The notes: generated by a model not told the origin, from the letters alone. DNA of 64,000 nucleotides from UBA1227 sp963629305 (GCA_963629305.1 CAVGIJ010000008.1:23345-87344); one strand, 5' to 3'; counted from the stretch's first letter, positions 25,510-33,538 are shown. Numbers and translations: made by a program.

Positions 25510-26367
25510 TTAGTCAAGATTCAATTTGTGCTTCATGATATACGACGTGAAGAAATAGAGCAGTGCCGAGAATACAAGATTTATTGCGGTATTTCCGAGT
25601 ACGACTATCTGGAGTGCCTTTCCGGAACTGTCAAGGAGCGTTGTGTAATAATCAGGAACTACCTTAGTGATTACCGCAAGATAGATACCCATGATAATCC
25701 ATGAGAGGATATCTATGATGATGTAAGCAAAGATTGTTCCGAGAACCTTATGCTTTTTTGAAAGGAGCATACCGAAAGCTACGGAATTATACCATGCGAG
25801 GATAAATCTTGTAAGGTATGTGAATAAGAGCAGTACAAGCTCAACGACAAAGACCCAAAAAGGAACACCGAGCTCTTCTTGTAAATACTCTTTTTCACGG
25901 TCGATTACCTGGGTTAAATTGTCCCATACATCGCCGAGAAGGTCCATGACCTCGGTGTAGTGACCGAGGGTGATATACAGTGACAAAATTGCAATTGCAA
26001 CGCTTAGTATAATCCACACCCATGAGTTGAGGAGTTTTGAGAAGATGAGGGTTGCCGGCCTTGTCGGCAATGTCATCATAAGATAACCCTCGTCGGTGAA
26101 GAAGTTCTTATAGAATCTGTACACCATGAGGAAAAGGGTCAGAATTATAAGTGCTATAAATGCAAGGACATATACCGTTGAGATGATTGATGAAAGCGCC
26201 TTTATGATTTTTACAAAGGTCGCCGGTACATTGTCAATTATGTACTGACGGGATGTTACCCACGTGAGGACACGTCCTATTGCGGCAAGCACAAGTACGG
26301 CAATATACGACGGCAATGCAATTCTTCCTACAGAGAGAAATTCGTGTTTTGTAAGATTTCCTAACAT
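25510..26367 (-). CDS. ABC-2-type transporter permease subunit
   Basis: A 285-residue membrane protein with about six helices, starting MLGNLTKHEFLSVGRIALPSY, a typical start of ABC-2-type permeases whose first residues lie along the membrane. The segment DEGYLMMTLPTRPATLIFSKLLNSWVW is common in permeases that pair with bacteriocin- or antibiotic-type ABC ATPases in Clostridia. Its start overlaps the end of the ATPase gene by seven bases, so the two are co-translated. Substrate unknown. Confidence 0.85.
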   Translation of the reverse strand: MLGNLTKHEFLSVGRIALPSYIAVLVLAAIGRVLTWVTSRQYIIDNVPATFVKIIKALSSIISTVYVLAFIALIILTLFLMVYRFYKNFFTDEGYLMMTLPTRPATLIFSKLLNSWVWIILSVAIAILSLYITLGHYTEVMDLLGDVWDNLTQVIDREKEYLQEELGVPFWVFVVELVLLLFTYLTRFILAWYNSVAFGMLLSKKHKVLGTIFAYIIIDILSWIIMGIYLAVITKVVPDYYTTLLDSSGKALQIVVLGNTAINLVFSALLYFFTSYIMKHKLNLD

Positions 26368-27056
26368 CTGAACACCTCCCTGAAAATTCCGTCTACTGTT
26401 TTTCCTTCTGCGTGAACGTCCTCGACGGAACCGTGCTGAAGTATATCTCCCTCGCGAATGAATACATATTCGTTGAGAACCGATTCAACATCTGAGATAA
26501 GGTGTGTTGAGATGAGAACCGTAGAGTTTTCACAGTAGTTTCCGATGATGGTTTCAAGGATGTAGTCCCTTGCCGCCGGGTCGACACCGCCTATCGGCTC
26601 GTCGAGAAGATAAAGCTTTGCCTCTCTGCTCATTACGAGGATGAGCTGAACCTTCTCTCTGTTTCCCTTTGAAAGATCCTTGAGCGGGCGCTTCGGGTCT
26701 ATGCCGAGATGCGACAGCATCTCATATGCCTTATCTTTGTTGAAATCCTTATAAAAGTCTGCCATGAAGTCTACTTGTCTGCTGATTTTTTTAGAAAGAT
26801 CGAGATAATTGCGCTCAGGCAGGTAAGAAACAATTTTTTTTGATTCGACTCCGGGCCTTAATCCTCCGACCGTTATTTCTCCGGCTGTTGGAAGAAGAAG
26901 TCCGCTGGCAAGCTTTATGAGAGTTGTTTTTCCGGAACCGTTAGGACCGAGAAGGCCGATGATTTTGCCCTCGGGCAGTGAGAGATTTATGCCTTTAAGG
27001 GCAGTAAATCCGCCGTACTGCTTTTTCAGGTGGTTACATACGAGAATGTCCGCCAA
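26361..27056 (-). CDS. ABC transporter ATP-binding protein
   Basis: A 231-residue ATPase. Walker A is GPNGSGKTTL, the signature is DLSKGNREKVQ (a variant of LSGGQ seen in this ABC-2 subgroup), Walker B is LYLLDEPIGGVD, and the H-loop is ISTHLISDVE. It works with the downstream permease as an exporter. No GntR-type regulator, frequent before this cassette type, is present upstream. GGGAGG lies just before the ATG. Confidence 0.93.
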   Translation of the reverse strand: MADILVCNHLKKQYGGFTALKGINLSLPEGKIIGLLGPNGSGKTTLIKLASGLLLPTAGEITVGGLRPGVESKKIVSYLPERNYLDLSKKISRQVDFMADFYKDFNKDKAYEMLSHLGIDPKRPLKDLSKGNREKVQLILVMSREAKLYLLDEPIGGVDPAARDYILETIIGNYCENSTVLISTHLISDVESVLNEYVFIREGDILQHGSVEDVHAEGKTVDGIFREVFRC

Positions 27057-27140
27057 TGTATTTTCCTCCCTACATAATTTGACGTAAGTTATAATTTTAA
27101 CTACTCTATAATACCATAAAATAAAAACTTGTAAATAAAA

Positions 27141-27169
27141 TTGACAGGTTATAAAAAATTCTGTATTAT
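27141..27169 (+). promoter_or_regulatory. Promoter for the coiled-coil membrane protein gene
   Basis: TTGACA (27141-27146), 17-base spacer, TATTAT (27164-27169). Confidence 0.8.
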
Positions 27170-27234
27170 TAACATTGTATTTTATGACGGATGTATTTAT
27201 TGCAGTTTACGTATTTTGAGAGGAGATAATGATA

Positions 27235-27801
27235 ATGAAAGCACGTGATGCAAGACTTCTTTACATAACTGTATTTGTTCTTGCTCTTGCTGCGGTTCTC
27301 ACCTGTTCTTCAGTGATAGGAATTGCAGCGGTTACACCTTTTGCCGTGTCAAAATTCGGAGAACTTTTTGCAAAGTTTAAAGAGAATCACAGAGAGGGTA
27401 TGCCTGCGGCAAAGGCTGCGAAAGCAAAGCTTGATGAACTGAAGAAAGAGCAGGCTTTGCTTGCAAAGGATAAGAAAGCACTCGAGAAGAAAAAACTTGC
27501 TGTCCGTAAGGCACAGGCAAAGAAGCTCTACGAGGAACGCCAAAAGAACGGCTACGAGAGCACACTCGGAAGCATTGAAACTTATAAAAATGCTGTTATT
27601 GCGGAGGAGGCTTCCATAGACGGCGAAAAACCGGCAAAGGCTTCAAAGGCAAAGAAAGCCGAGAAAAAGCAGGTTGAAAAAGCTGCAGTTGAGAGCACAC
27701 CGGTTACTCCGGTAGTGATTCCGGAAGTTGAAACACAGGAACCGGATGAACAGCCTGATTATACTGCAAACGGAAGTATGTTCCGCGGTATCAGTTTCTG
27801 A
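27235..27801 (+). CDS. Hypothetical single-pass membrane protein with Lys/Ala-rich coiled coil
   Basis: A 188-residue protein I do not recognise. Residues 8-35 form one membrane segment or signal anchor (LLYITVFVLALAAVLTCSSV then IGIAAVTPFAV). Residues 50-105 are charged and helical (KAKLDELKKEQALLAKDKKA), very likely a coiled coil; the remainder is Lys/Ala/Pro-rich and ends in TANGSMFRGISF. Two close starts exist: ATG 27229 is only three bases from AGGAG, ATG 27235 is nine bases away and preferred. It has a strong promoter of its own and is followed by a locus of stacked terminators. Confidence 0.75.
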   Translation: MKARDARLLYITVFVLALAAVLTCSSVIGIAAVTPFAVSKFGELFAKFKENHREGMPAAKAAKAKLDELKKEQALLAKDKKALEKKKLAVRKAQAKKLYEERQKNGYESTLGSIETYKNAVIAEEASIDGEKPAKASKAKKAEKKQVEKAAVESTPVTPVVIPEVETQEPDEQPDYTANGSMFRGISF

Positions 27802-27809
27802 TTTTTTGG

Positions 27810-27838
27810 TTGACTTGTCAGAAAAAATATGTAATAAT
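27810..27838 (+). promoter_or_regulatory. Candidate promoter for the unassigned RNA at 27.85 kb
   Basis: TTGACT (27810-27815) and TAATAAT (27832-27838), spacing 16-17. It begins nine bases after the stop of the coiled-coil gene. Confidence 0.55.
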
Positions 27839-27844
27839 TGACTC

Positions 27845-28045
27845 GTGAAAACCGAATAAATTGACTCCGAGTTACTTCTCCTAAAGCGAGAGCCATGGAA
27901 AATTAACCGATGGGTGTTAGGGAAACCGACCGCCTTCCGTATTTGAAAAGGGGCACATGATAAATTTTACAGAATCATCTCGTGTTGTGGATGTGGTGTA
28001 AAAACAGGCTCCTTTTGTATGTAAAAGGAGCCTGTTTTGATTTTT
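27845..28045 (+). ncRNA. Candidate small non-coding RNA of unknown family
   Basis: About 200 bases between a promoter (27810) and a 16-bp perfect terminator stem (28001-28016 with 28023-28038). There is no credible coding frame; a 16-codon frame at 27910 (MGVRETDRLPYLKRGT) has no good binding site. I compared it by eye with tmRNA, SRP RNA, 6S and common riboswitch cores and found no match. It could also be a long 3' untranslated region of the preceding gene. Confidence 0.45.
28001..28045 (+). terminator. Very strong terminator ending the candidate RNA
   Basis: A 16-bp perfect stem (AAAACAGGCTCCTTTT arm) with a six-base loop, followed by GATTTTT. Confidence 0.93.
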
Positions 28046-28067
28046 ACGATTTGTTTCGTTACTTAAA

Positions 28068-28095
28068 GCCACTGTAGTCTCCCACAGTGCTTTTT
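28068..28095 (+). terminator. Second, weaker terminator-like hairpin
   Basis: CACTGT (28070-28075) with ACAGTG (28084-28089), followed by five T. Confidence 0.6.
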
Positions 28096-28152
28096 GTATA
28101 GAGAAGTTGTATAACCACCACAACATAGTACAATTTCACACCCATAACACGG

Positions 28153-28189
28153 TGAGTCGAGTGATTTTCACTCGACTCATTGTCTTTTT
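28153..28189 (+). terminator. Third terminator, 11-bp perfect stem
   Basis: TGAGTCGAGTG (28153-28163) with its complement (28169-28179) and TTGTCTTTTT. No gene lies between this and the previous hairpin; a small hairpin (GTTGT...ACAAC near 28107-28125) is in the interval. Confidence 0.88.
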
Positions 28190-28206
28190 ACATCAGTTCA
28201 TTTACG

Positions 28207-28259
28207 TTGACACCTGTAAATCTTTATGGTAGTATTTACAAGGTGGTTAAACAGGTGTC
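28207..28259 (+). promoter_or_regulatory. Promoter with overlapping operator-like dyads before the 61-residue membrane peptide
   Basis: TTGACA (28207-28212), 17-base spacer, TAGTAT (28230-28235). GACACCTGT (28209-28217) and ACAGGTGTC (28251-28259) are a perfect 9-bp inverted repeat, and GTAAAT/ATTTAC lie within. The arms cover the -35 box and the region just after the start point, which suggests a repressor site. Confidence 0.65.
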
Positions 28260-28295
28260 CTCGGCGGTACACCGAAAAAAGAAAGGGAGATAAAA

Positions 28296-28481
28296 ATGAT
28301 TGATATTATCAAGAAAATTTTAAAAATTGTCGGATCAATTGTCAGTGCATCTTTGTTTGCACTCGTAGCATATCTTGTATATGCGATAAATCCATGGAAT
28401 GTACCGGCTATTTTTAAACGTAATTATCCGGCGTGGTTTGAAGCACATCCTTTTATAAGCAGTCTTATAAAGATTGATTGA
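28296..28481 (+). CDS. Small membrane protein of 61 residues
   Basis: I do not recognise a family. It has one membrane helix (about residues 12-31, IVGSIVSASLFALVAYLVYA), then an aromatic/Pro-rich segment (INPWNVPAIFKRNYPAWFEA) and a short helix at the end. GAAAGGGAG precedes the ATG at good spacing, a consensus promoter with a dyad is upstream and a hairpin follows, so it is very probably expressed. It stands just before the initiator tRNA gene. Confidence 0.75.
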   Translation: MIDIIKKILKIVGSIVSASLFALVAYLVYAINPWNVPAIFKRNYPAWFEAHPFISSLIKID

Positions 28482-28506
28482 TAGGAATTAACGGTTTTGA
28501 GTGATC

Positions 28507-28546
28507 AGCGGTTGTCATTTTTAACGGATACAACCGCTTATTATTT
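28507..28546 (+). terminator. Terminator after the 61-residue membrane protein
   Basis: AGCGGTTGT (28507-28515) pairs with ACAACCGCT (28530-28538); the tail is TATTATTTT. Confidence 0.75.
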
Positions 28547-28561
28547 TAAGCAAAAAAACTC

Positions 28562-28590
28562 TTGATTTTTTGTAGTCACTTGTATATAAT
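28562..28590 (+). promoter_or_regulatory. Promoter of the initiator tRNA gene
   Basis: TTGATT (28562-28567), 17-base spacer, TATAAT (28585-28590). Confidence 0.82.
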
Positions 28591-28623
28591 GGATTAGCAC
28601 AAGGGAACGAGATTCCCACATAT

Positions 28624-28699
<76 letters not shown>

Positions 28700-28700
28700 A

Positions 28701-28740
28701 AAAGCCCGAATTTGGTAAATCCTGAATTCGGGTTTTCTTT
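28701..28740 (+). terminator. Terminator after tRNA-fMet
   Basis: AAGCCCGAATT pairs with GAATTCGGGTTT around a ten-base loop, followed by TTCTTTTGTT. Confidence 0.85.
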
Positions 28741-28890
28741 TGTTATTTTATCATTTTACAATGATTTTACATACACAATACAAAAATTTGTCTTGTAGTC
28801 TATACCTTTGATTTTGTAAAATACATATAAAGCTCATGTCATTAATATATTTAGTTTAGTATGCAAAAATAAAAATCCGGAGGAAATCAA

Positions 28891-30210
28891 ATGACACTTG
28901 CACTTATAATTTTTCTGATAACTTATGTGCTTATGCTTGCTTTGCAAAAGTATAGGCCGTGGATTGCGCTTACTTCTGCTGTGGTATTTATCGTACTTGG
29001 CATGGTCGGTGTGTATGATATGTCTTTGGGAGAGGCACTTTCGGCGGTTGATTACAACGTTCTCCTAATGATAGCGGGAACTATGGGACTTGTAACGCTG
29101 TTCATAGACAGCAAGATGCCCGCGAGGCTGGCGGAAATTCTCATTGCAAAGGTCCCCAATGTAAAATGGGCCGTGACGGCACTTGCACTGTTCGCCGGCA
29201 TTGTCAGCGCCTTTGTGGACAATGTTGCAACGGTACTCATGGTCGCACCGGTCGGTCTTGCTATTTCAAGAAAACTCAAGATTTCCCCCGTACCTGTGCT
29301 GATTGCCATTGCGGTTTCATCGAATCTGCAAGGCGCAGCGACAATGGTCGGCGACACCACAAGCATGCTTCTCGGAAGCTTTGCGGATATGAATTTCCTT
29401 GACTTCTTCTGGATGATGGGCAAACCGGGTATATTCTTCGGAGTTGAACTTGGTGCGCTTGCCTCCGCGGGAATACTTATGTTCCTTTTCCGCAAGGAAA
29501 AGCAACCGATTAATGCAGAGGTTGAAACGGAAGTAACGGATTATTTCCCGTCATATCTGATGATAGGAACAGTTGCTTTGCTTATAGTGTCATCTTTTCT
29601 CACGGAGCCGAATTCACAGTTCCTTCTTACAATTTACAATATACGAAGCGGACTTATATGTGTCGCACTCTGTATCATAGGTATCATCAGAAATTGTATT
29701 CGCAATAAGTCGGATGCAATGGTCGGCAAGGTCATTAAAGATCTTGACAAGGATACATTGCTCCTCCTTTTCGGACTCTTTATAGTTATAGAAGGAATAA
29801 AGACGGCCGGTGTTATAGATGCCGTTGCAAAATTGTTCTATACGGTTGCCGGCGACAATCCGTTTATGCTGTATACATTGCTCGTGTTCGCGTCTGTTAT
29901 TCTTTCGGCATTTATCGATAACATTCCGTATGTTGCAACTATGCTCCCCGTTGTTCAAAGTATTTCGGCAATGATGAACGGCGGCGACAGTGCCGCAGCA
30001 TATGTCTTCTATTTCGGCTTGCTTACAGGTGCGACACTCGGAGGAAACCTTACACCTATAGGAGCATCTGCTAACATTGCGGCAATAGGCATACTTCGAA
30101 AAAACGGCGAGACCGTAAAACTTACCGACTTCCTTCGTATAGGAGTCCCGTTTACGCTCACCGCCGTTTTGGTCGGATATGCTTATATATGGCTTGTATG
30201 GGGTGTTTAA
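28891..30210 (+). CDS. SLC13/ArsB-NhaD superfamily permease
   Basis: A 439-residue ion-transporter-superfamily protein with about 11-12 membrane helices in two inverted repeats. Landmarks are FVDNVATVLMVAPVG in the first half and FIDNIPYVATMLPVV in the second, the re-entrant helix regions, with NLQGAATMVGDTTSMLLG and GGNLTPIGASANIAAIG as the paired (S/T)-N-x-T-like motifs. Such proteins carry dicarboxylates, arsenite or exchange Na+/H+; the conserved D-N in both repeats resembles NhaD/ArsB-type members. Substrate cannot be fixed. GGAGG precedes the ATG; DegV converges on its end. Confidence 0.88.
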   Translation: MTLALIIFLITYVLMLALQKYRPWIALTSAVVFIVLGMVGVYDMSLGEALSAVDYNVLLMIAGTMGLVTLFIDSKMPARLAEILIAKVPNVKWAVTALALFAGIVSAFVDNVATVLMVAPVGLAISRKLKISPVPVLIAIAVSSNLQGAATMVGDTTSMLLGSFADMNFLDFFWMMGKPGIFFGVELGALASAGILMFLFRKEKQPINAEVETEVTDYFPSYLMIGTVALLIVSSFLTEPNSQFLLTIYNIRSGLICVALCIIGIIRNCIRNKSDAMVGKVIKDLDKDTLLLLFGLFIVIEGIKTAGVIDAVAKLFYTVAGDNPFMLYTLLVFASVILSAFIDNIPYVATMLPVVQSISAMMNGGDSAAAYVFYFGLLTGATLGGNLTPIGASANIAAIGILRKNGETVKLTDFLRIGVPFTLTAVLVGYAYIWLVWGV

Positions 30211-30229
30211 CTAAAAGCCGGCGTTTGAA

Positions 30230-31102
30230 TTATCTTTCTTTGCCGACAAAGAATAGTGAGATACACCCTTTACCCGTATGAGCGGCGATTATAGGGTCAA
30301 TATCAACTATAATAACTTCACCGATATGAAACCTTGAAAGAAGTTTTTCTTTCAGGGTTTCTGCGTCATCATATGCATCTGCTTGAGATATAAATACGGC
30401 ATCAAATGTTTTTCCGTCTGAATGCTGTTCCATTTTATTTACAATAGCATCAAGGGATTTGTTTCGGCCTGCTGCTTTTGAGTTCGGTGTCAGATGACCG
30501 TCGTTGTCCATATGCATGACGGGCTTTATTCGAAGCAGTCCGCCTATGGTTGCGGTCGTAGCACTTATCCTGCCGCCTCTTTTAAGGTGGTCAAGGTCAT
30601 CGACAGTAAACCAGTGGCATATGCGCAGCTTGTTATTTTCAACCCACTCGGCGAGTTCTTCAAGGCTCATGCCGGCTTTTTTATTTTGGGCTGCGAGATA
30701 GCAGAGAAGTCCCTCACCGCCACTTGCACAGAGTGAATCTATCACCCTTATTTTTCTGCTCGGATACTCTTCTGATAGTTCTTCGCTTATAATTTTTACT
30801 GCATTGTATGTTCCTGAAAGTCCGGATGAAAAGGCGATGTAAAGAATGTCCTTCCCGCTTGCAACCAGCGCTTTGAGTGTCTCTTTTGCAGCGGTTATGT
30901 CAACCTGTGAGGTTGTAATGTCGTCGTATTTTTGAAGCATATCGTAAAAATCTTTTTTTGAAAGATTCCTGAAATCTGCATAGTGTATAAAGTCTTTTCC
31001 GTGTATGATAACGTGCATGGGCAATGCGACTATTCCGAGGTTGTCAAGCATTTCCTGTGACAGGTCACATGCAGTATCGGTTACGATAATATAATCATCC
31101 AT
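30230..31102 (-). CDS. DegV family protein (fatty-acid binding)
   Basis: A 290-residue DegV protein. The family binds a fatty acid and, as FakB, delivers it to the FakA kinase for use in phospholipids; several paralogues per genome are usual. Seen here: IVTDTACDLSQEML at the start, the SQVD strand, and the binding-pocket signature FSSGLSGTYNAV, then DSLCASGGEGLL and HLKRGGRISATTATIGGLLRIKPV. No fakA is in the window. AGGAGG lies nine bases before the ATG. Confidence 0.94.
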   Translation of the reverse strand: MDDYIIVTDTACDLSQEMLDNLGIVALPMHVIIHGKDFIHYADFRNLSKKDFYDMLQKYDDITTSQVDITAAKETLKALVASGKDILYIAFSSGLSGTYNAVKIISEELSEEYPSRKIRVIDSLCASGGEGLLCYLAAQNKKAGMSLEELAEWVENNKLRICHWFTVDDLDHLKRGGRISATTATIGGLLRIKPVMHMDNDGHLTPNSKAAGRNKSLDAIVNKMEQHSDGKTFDAVFISQADAYDDAETLKEKLLSRFHIGEVIIVDIDPIIAAHTGKGCISLFFVGKER

Positions 31103-31167
31103 AAGTAAAGCCTCCTAAAATATCTGCTGATGTGAGGGTAAAAACATATTACATAGTTTTCGATACT

Positions 31168-31196
31168 AGGTTACAACATCCCAAAGAAAATGTCAA
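31168..31196 (-). promoter_or_regulatory. Promoter of the DegV gene
   Basis: Minus strand TTGACA (31196-31191), 17-base spacer, TAACCT (31173-31168). Confidence 0.65.
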
Positions 31197-31314
31197 CAGA
31201 TTTTGCAAATGATTTTATGAGCGCTGCGTTTCATAAAATTGGACAAAAGAAAGTCGGTTATTTGGGTGGTTTTGTTGTATTGCTCCAAAGATGTCGGCAC
31301 AACGTCTATCCTGA

Positions 31315-31343
31315 TTGACTTTTTTCGACCGTAATGATAAAAT
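31315..31343 (+). promoter_or_regulatory. Promoter of the guanine-riboswitch operon
   Basis: TTGACT (31315-31320), 17-base spacer, TAAAAT (31338-31343), about 25 bases before the aptamer. Confidence 0.78.
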
Positions 31344-31374
31344 CTTGATATAAAATTCATTGTGACGTTTTCAC

Positions 31375-31452
31375 TACAAGTATAGTTTTGGATAAAAGGC
31401 CCAAAAGTTTCTACCGCAACGCCTGCCGGTTGTAAAGTTGCGACTACTTGTA
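31375..31452 (+). promoter_or_regulatory. Purine (guanine-class) riboswitch aptamer with enlarged loops
   Basis: P1 is 31375-31382 with 31445-31452. P2 is TTTTGG (31386-31391) with CCAAAA (31401-31406). The conserved joining sequence GTTTCTACC follows, then P3 CGCAAC (31415-31420) with GTTGCG (31437-31442) and GACTAC. The specificity base is C (31444), as in guanine-sensing members. L2 has nine bases and L3 sixteen, against the usual seven each. L2 AGGC (31397-31400) can pair with L3 GCCT (31421-31424), which would replace the usual two-pair kissing contact. It controls xpt and probably the nucleoside transporter genes. Confidence 0.9.
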
Positions 31453-31536
31453 TCAGCAGTTTTCAGTGCGCATTGGTTGGATTACCCTTTTAATGTGTGC
31501 ATATTTTGTTGATTAATTCAGTGTAGTCATACTGCC

Positions 31537-31576
31537 GGCAGACCTTGAACTTCGAGGTCTGTCTTTTATTTTTTTT
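31537..31576 (+). terminator. Riboswitch-controlled terminator before xpt
   Basis: CAGACCTTGAA pairs with TTCGAGGTCTG (one G-T pair), followed by TCTTTTATTTTTTTT. It lies between aptamer and xpt, so ligand-bound aptamer would favour termination. Confidence 0.88.
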
Positions 31577-31595
31577 GAGTTGTCAGGAGGCTATT

Positions 31596-32186
31596 ATGAA
31601 AGCACTTGAAGAAAAAATAATGGCTGAGGGCCAGGTTTATCCGGGAAATGTTCTTAAGGTCGGATCTTTTCTCAATCATCAAATAGATGTTCCGTTTATG
31701 ATGGAGGTCGGAAAAGAGTTTCACAGGCTTTATGAGAATGACGGTGTAAATAAAATCCTCACTATTGAAGCTTCCGGCATAGGGGTTGCCTGCCTTGCGG
31801 CTCAGTATTTCAATGTACCCGTGGTATTTGCAAAGAAAAGTCAGACAAAGAACATTGCCGGTGAGGTTTACACAAGTAAGGTTGTTTCTTTCACACACGG
31901 CAGAGAGTATGACATAATCGTTGCAAAGGATTACCTCGGACCGGATGACAGAGTTCTTATCATAGATGATTTCCTTGCAAACGGCAGTGCTCTTGAAGGC
32001 CTTATCAAGCTCGTGAACGATTCGGGTGCGACACTTGTTGGCTGCGGAATAGTTATAGAAAAAGGCTTTCAGCCCGGAGGCGCCCTCATAAGAAATAGCG
32101 GGGTCCGCGTTGAATCACTTGCCATAGTTGACAGTATGTCGGCTGATGACGGTACTATTGTTTTCAGAGATCAAGGGGACAAATAA
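31596..32186 (+). CDS. xpt: Xanthine phosphoribosyltransferase
   Basis: Converts xanthine (and weakly guanine) plus PRPP into the nucleotide for purine salvage. The 196-residue protein begins MKALEEKIMAEGQVYPGNVLKV and has SFLNHQIDVPFM, ASGIGVACLAA and the PRPP loop VLIIDDFLANGSA, all typical of bacterial Xpt. ATG 31596 is set by AGGAGG at 31585-31590. Regulation by the guanine aptamer and terminator upstream fits its role. No terminator follows, so the bmp transporter genes are probably in the same transcript. Confidence 0.96.
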   Translation: MKALEEKIMAEGQVYPGNVLKVGSFLNHQIDVPFMMEVGKEFHRLYENDGVNKILTIEASGIGVACLAAQYFNVPVVFAKKSQTKNIAGEVYTSKVVSFTHGREYDIIVAKDYLGPDDRVLIIDDFLANGSALEGLIKLVNDSGATLVGCGIVIEKGFQPGGALIRNSGVRVESLAIVDSMSADDGTIVFRDQGDK

Positions 32187-32260
32187 ATTTGGGTTACAAT
32201 TGCGGCTTTAACCGCATGTAATAGATAAACAAATAAAAGTATTATCGGAGGAATTGTACA

Positions 32261-33499
32261 ATGAAAAGACTTGTATCATTAGTACTCGCGCTTGCTATGC
32301 TTTTCTGCCTCGCAGCTTGCGGTAAGACAGAACAGAGTAGCGAAACAGAAAAAATGAAGGTTGGTTTCATTTGCCTTCATGATGAGAACTCAACATATGA
32401 CTTAAACTTCATCAATGCTGCCAAGGAAGCATGCGAGAAGCTCGGTGTTGAGGCTATCTTCAAGACAAACATCCCTGAAGATGCATCTTGCAAAGAAGCT
32501 GCTCTTGACCTCGCTGATAAGGGTTGTAAGATCGTATTTGCTGACTCTTTCGGACATGAGAGCTACATGCTTGAAGCTGCAAAAGAAGCTACGGACGTTC
32601 AGTTCTGCCATGCTACAGGTACAACAGCTCACACAGCGGGTGTAAAGAATTTCCACAATGCATTCGCATCCATCTATGAGGGCCGTTATCTTGCAGGTGT
32701 TGCTGCAGGTCTCAAGCTCAATGAGATGATCGCAGACGGAAAGATCAAGGCTGAGGATGCGAAGATCGGATATGTCGGCGCATTTACTTATGCAGAAGTT
32801 ATTTCAGGTTATACATCTTTCTTCCTCGGTGCCCGTTCCATCTGCCCGACTGCAACTATGGAAGTTCAGTTCACAGGTTCATGGTATGATGAGACTGCCG
32901 AGAAGGAAGCAGCAACAAAGCTTATCGCTGATAAGTGTGTACTTATAAGCCAGCACGCTGACTCAATGGGCGCTCCTACAGCATGTGAAAACGCAGGTGT
33001 TCCGAACGTTTCTTACAACGGAAGCACACTTAAGTCTTGCCCGAACACATTCATCGTTTCTTCAAGAATCAACTGGGAGCCTTACTATGAGTATATAATC
33101 GGCTGTGTTAAAGACGGTAAGGAAATTGACACAGACTGGACAGGTACTCTTGCTACAGGTTCTGTAGTTCTTACAGATGTAAATGAGGATGTTGCTGCTG
33201 AGGGTACAGCTGACAAGATTGCCGAAGTTAAGGCTGAACTTGAAAAAGGAACACTTCACGTATTTGATACATCTACATTTACCGTAACAGTTGATGCCGC
33301 AAACGGCCTCAATGCAAACGCAAAGGTTGATGCTGACGGACATCTTACATCTTATATGGCAGATGTTGACACAGATAAGGATTATACCGGAGATACAGAG
33401 GCTGTTAAGGACGGATATTTTGCTGAGTCCACTGACCGTTCGGCTCCGTACTTTGATCTTAAGATTGACGGTATCACTCTTCTCAATACAAAGTTCTGA
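32261..33499 (+). CDS. BMP family nucleoside-binding lipoprotein
   Basis: The extracellular binding subunit of a nucleoside ABC importer (Bmp/PnrA/MglB-like fold). A lipoprotein signal runs to LAAC with Cys20 as the lipidated residue. The mature part has KVGFICLHDENSTYDLNF, DLADKGCKIVFADSFGH and FHNAFASIYEGRYLAGVAAGL, which match the BMP family. The location between xpt and the permease genes, after a guanine riboswitch, makes purine nucleosides the probable cargo. A GC-rich hairpin follows it, which would raise its level over the membrane subunits. Confidence 0.94.
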   Translation: MKRLVSLVLALAMLFCLAACGKTEQSSETEKMKVGFICLHDENSTYDLNFINAAKEACEKLGVEAIFKTNIPEDASCKEAALDLADKGCKIVFADSFGHESYMLEAAKEATDVQFCHATGTTAHTAGVKNFHNAFASIYEGRYLAGVAAGLKLNEMIADGKIKAEDAKIGYVGAFTYAEVISGYTSFFLGARSICPTATMEVQFTGSWYDETAEKEAATKLIADKCVLISQHADSMGAPTACENAGVPNVSYNGSTLKSCPNTFIVSSRINWEPYYEYIIGCVKDGKEIDTDWTGTLATGSVVLTDVNEDVAAEGTADKIAEVKAELEKGTLHVFDTSTFTVTVDAANGLNANAKVDADGHLTSYMADVDTDKDYTGDTEAVKDGYFAESTDRSAPYFDLKIDGITLLNTKF

Positions 33500-33538
33500 T
33501 TTGAGTTCAATTAAGGTTTCTTATTCAGAATAGTTTTA

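Noticed and set aside
27845..28045. 6S RNA identity for the unassigned RNA
   Set aside because: I could not find the long closing stem and open central bulge joining the 5' and 3' parts.
31453..31536. A second aptamer in tandem after the guanine aptamer
   Set aside because: The sequence to the terminator lacks the conserved purine core and looks like expression platform.
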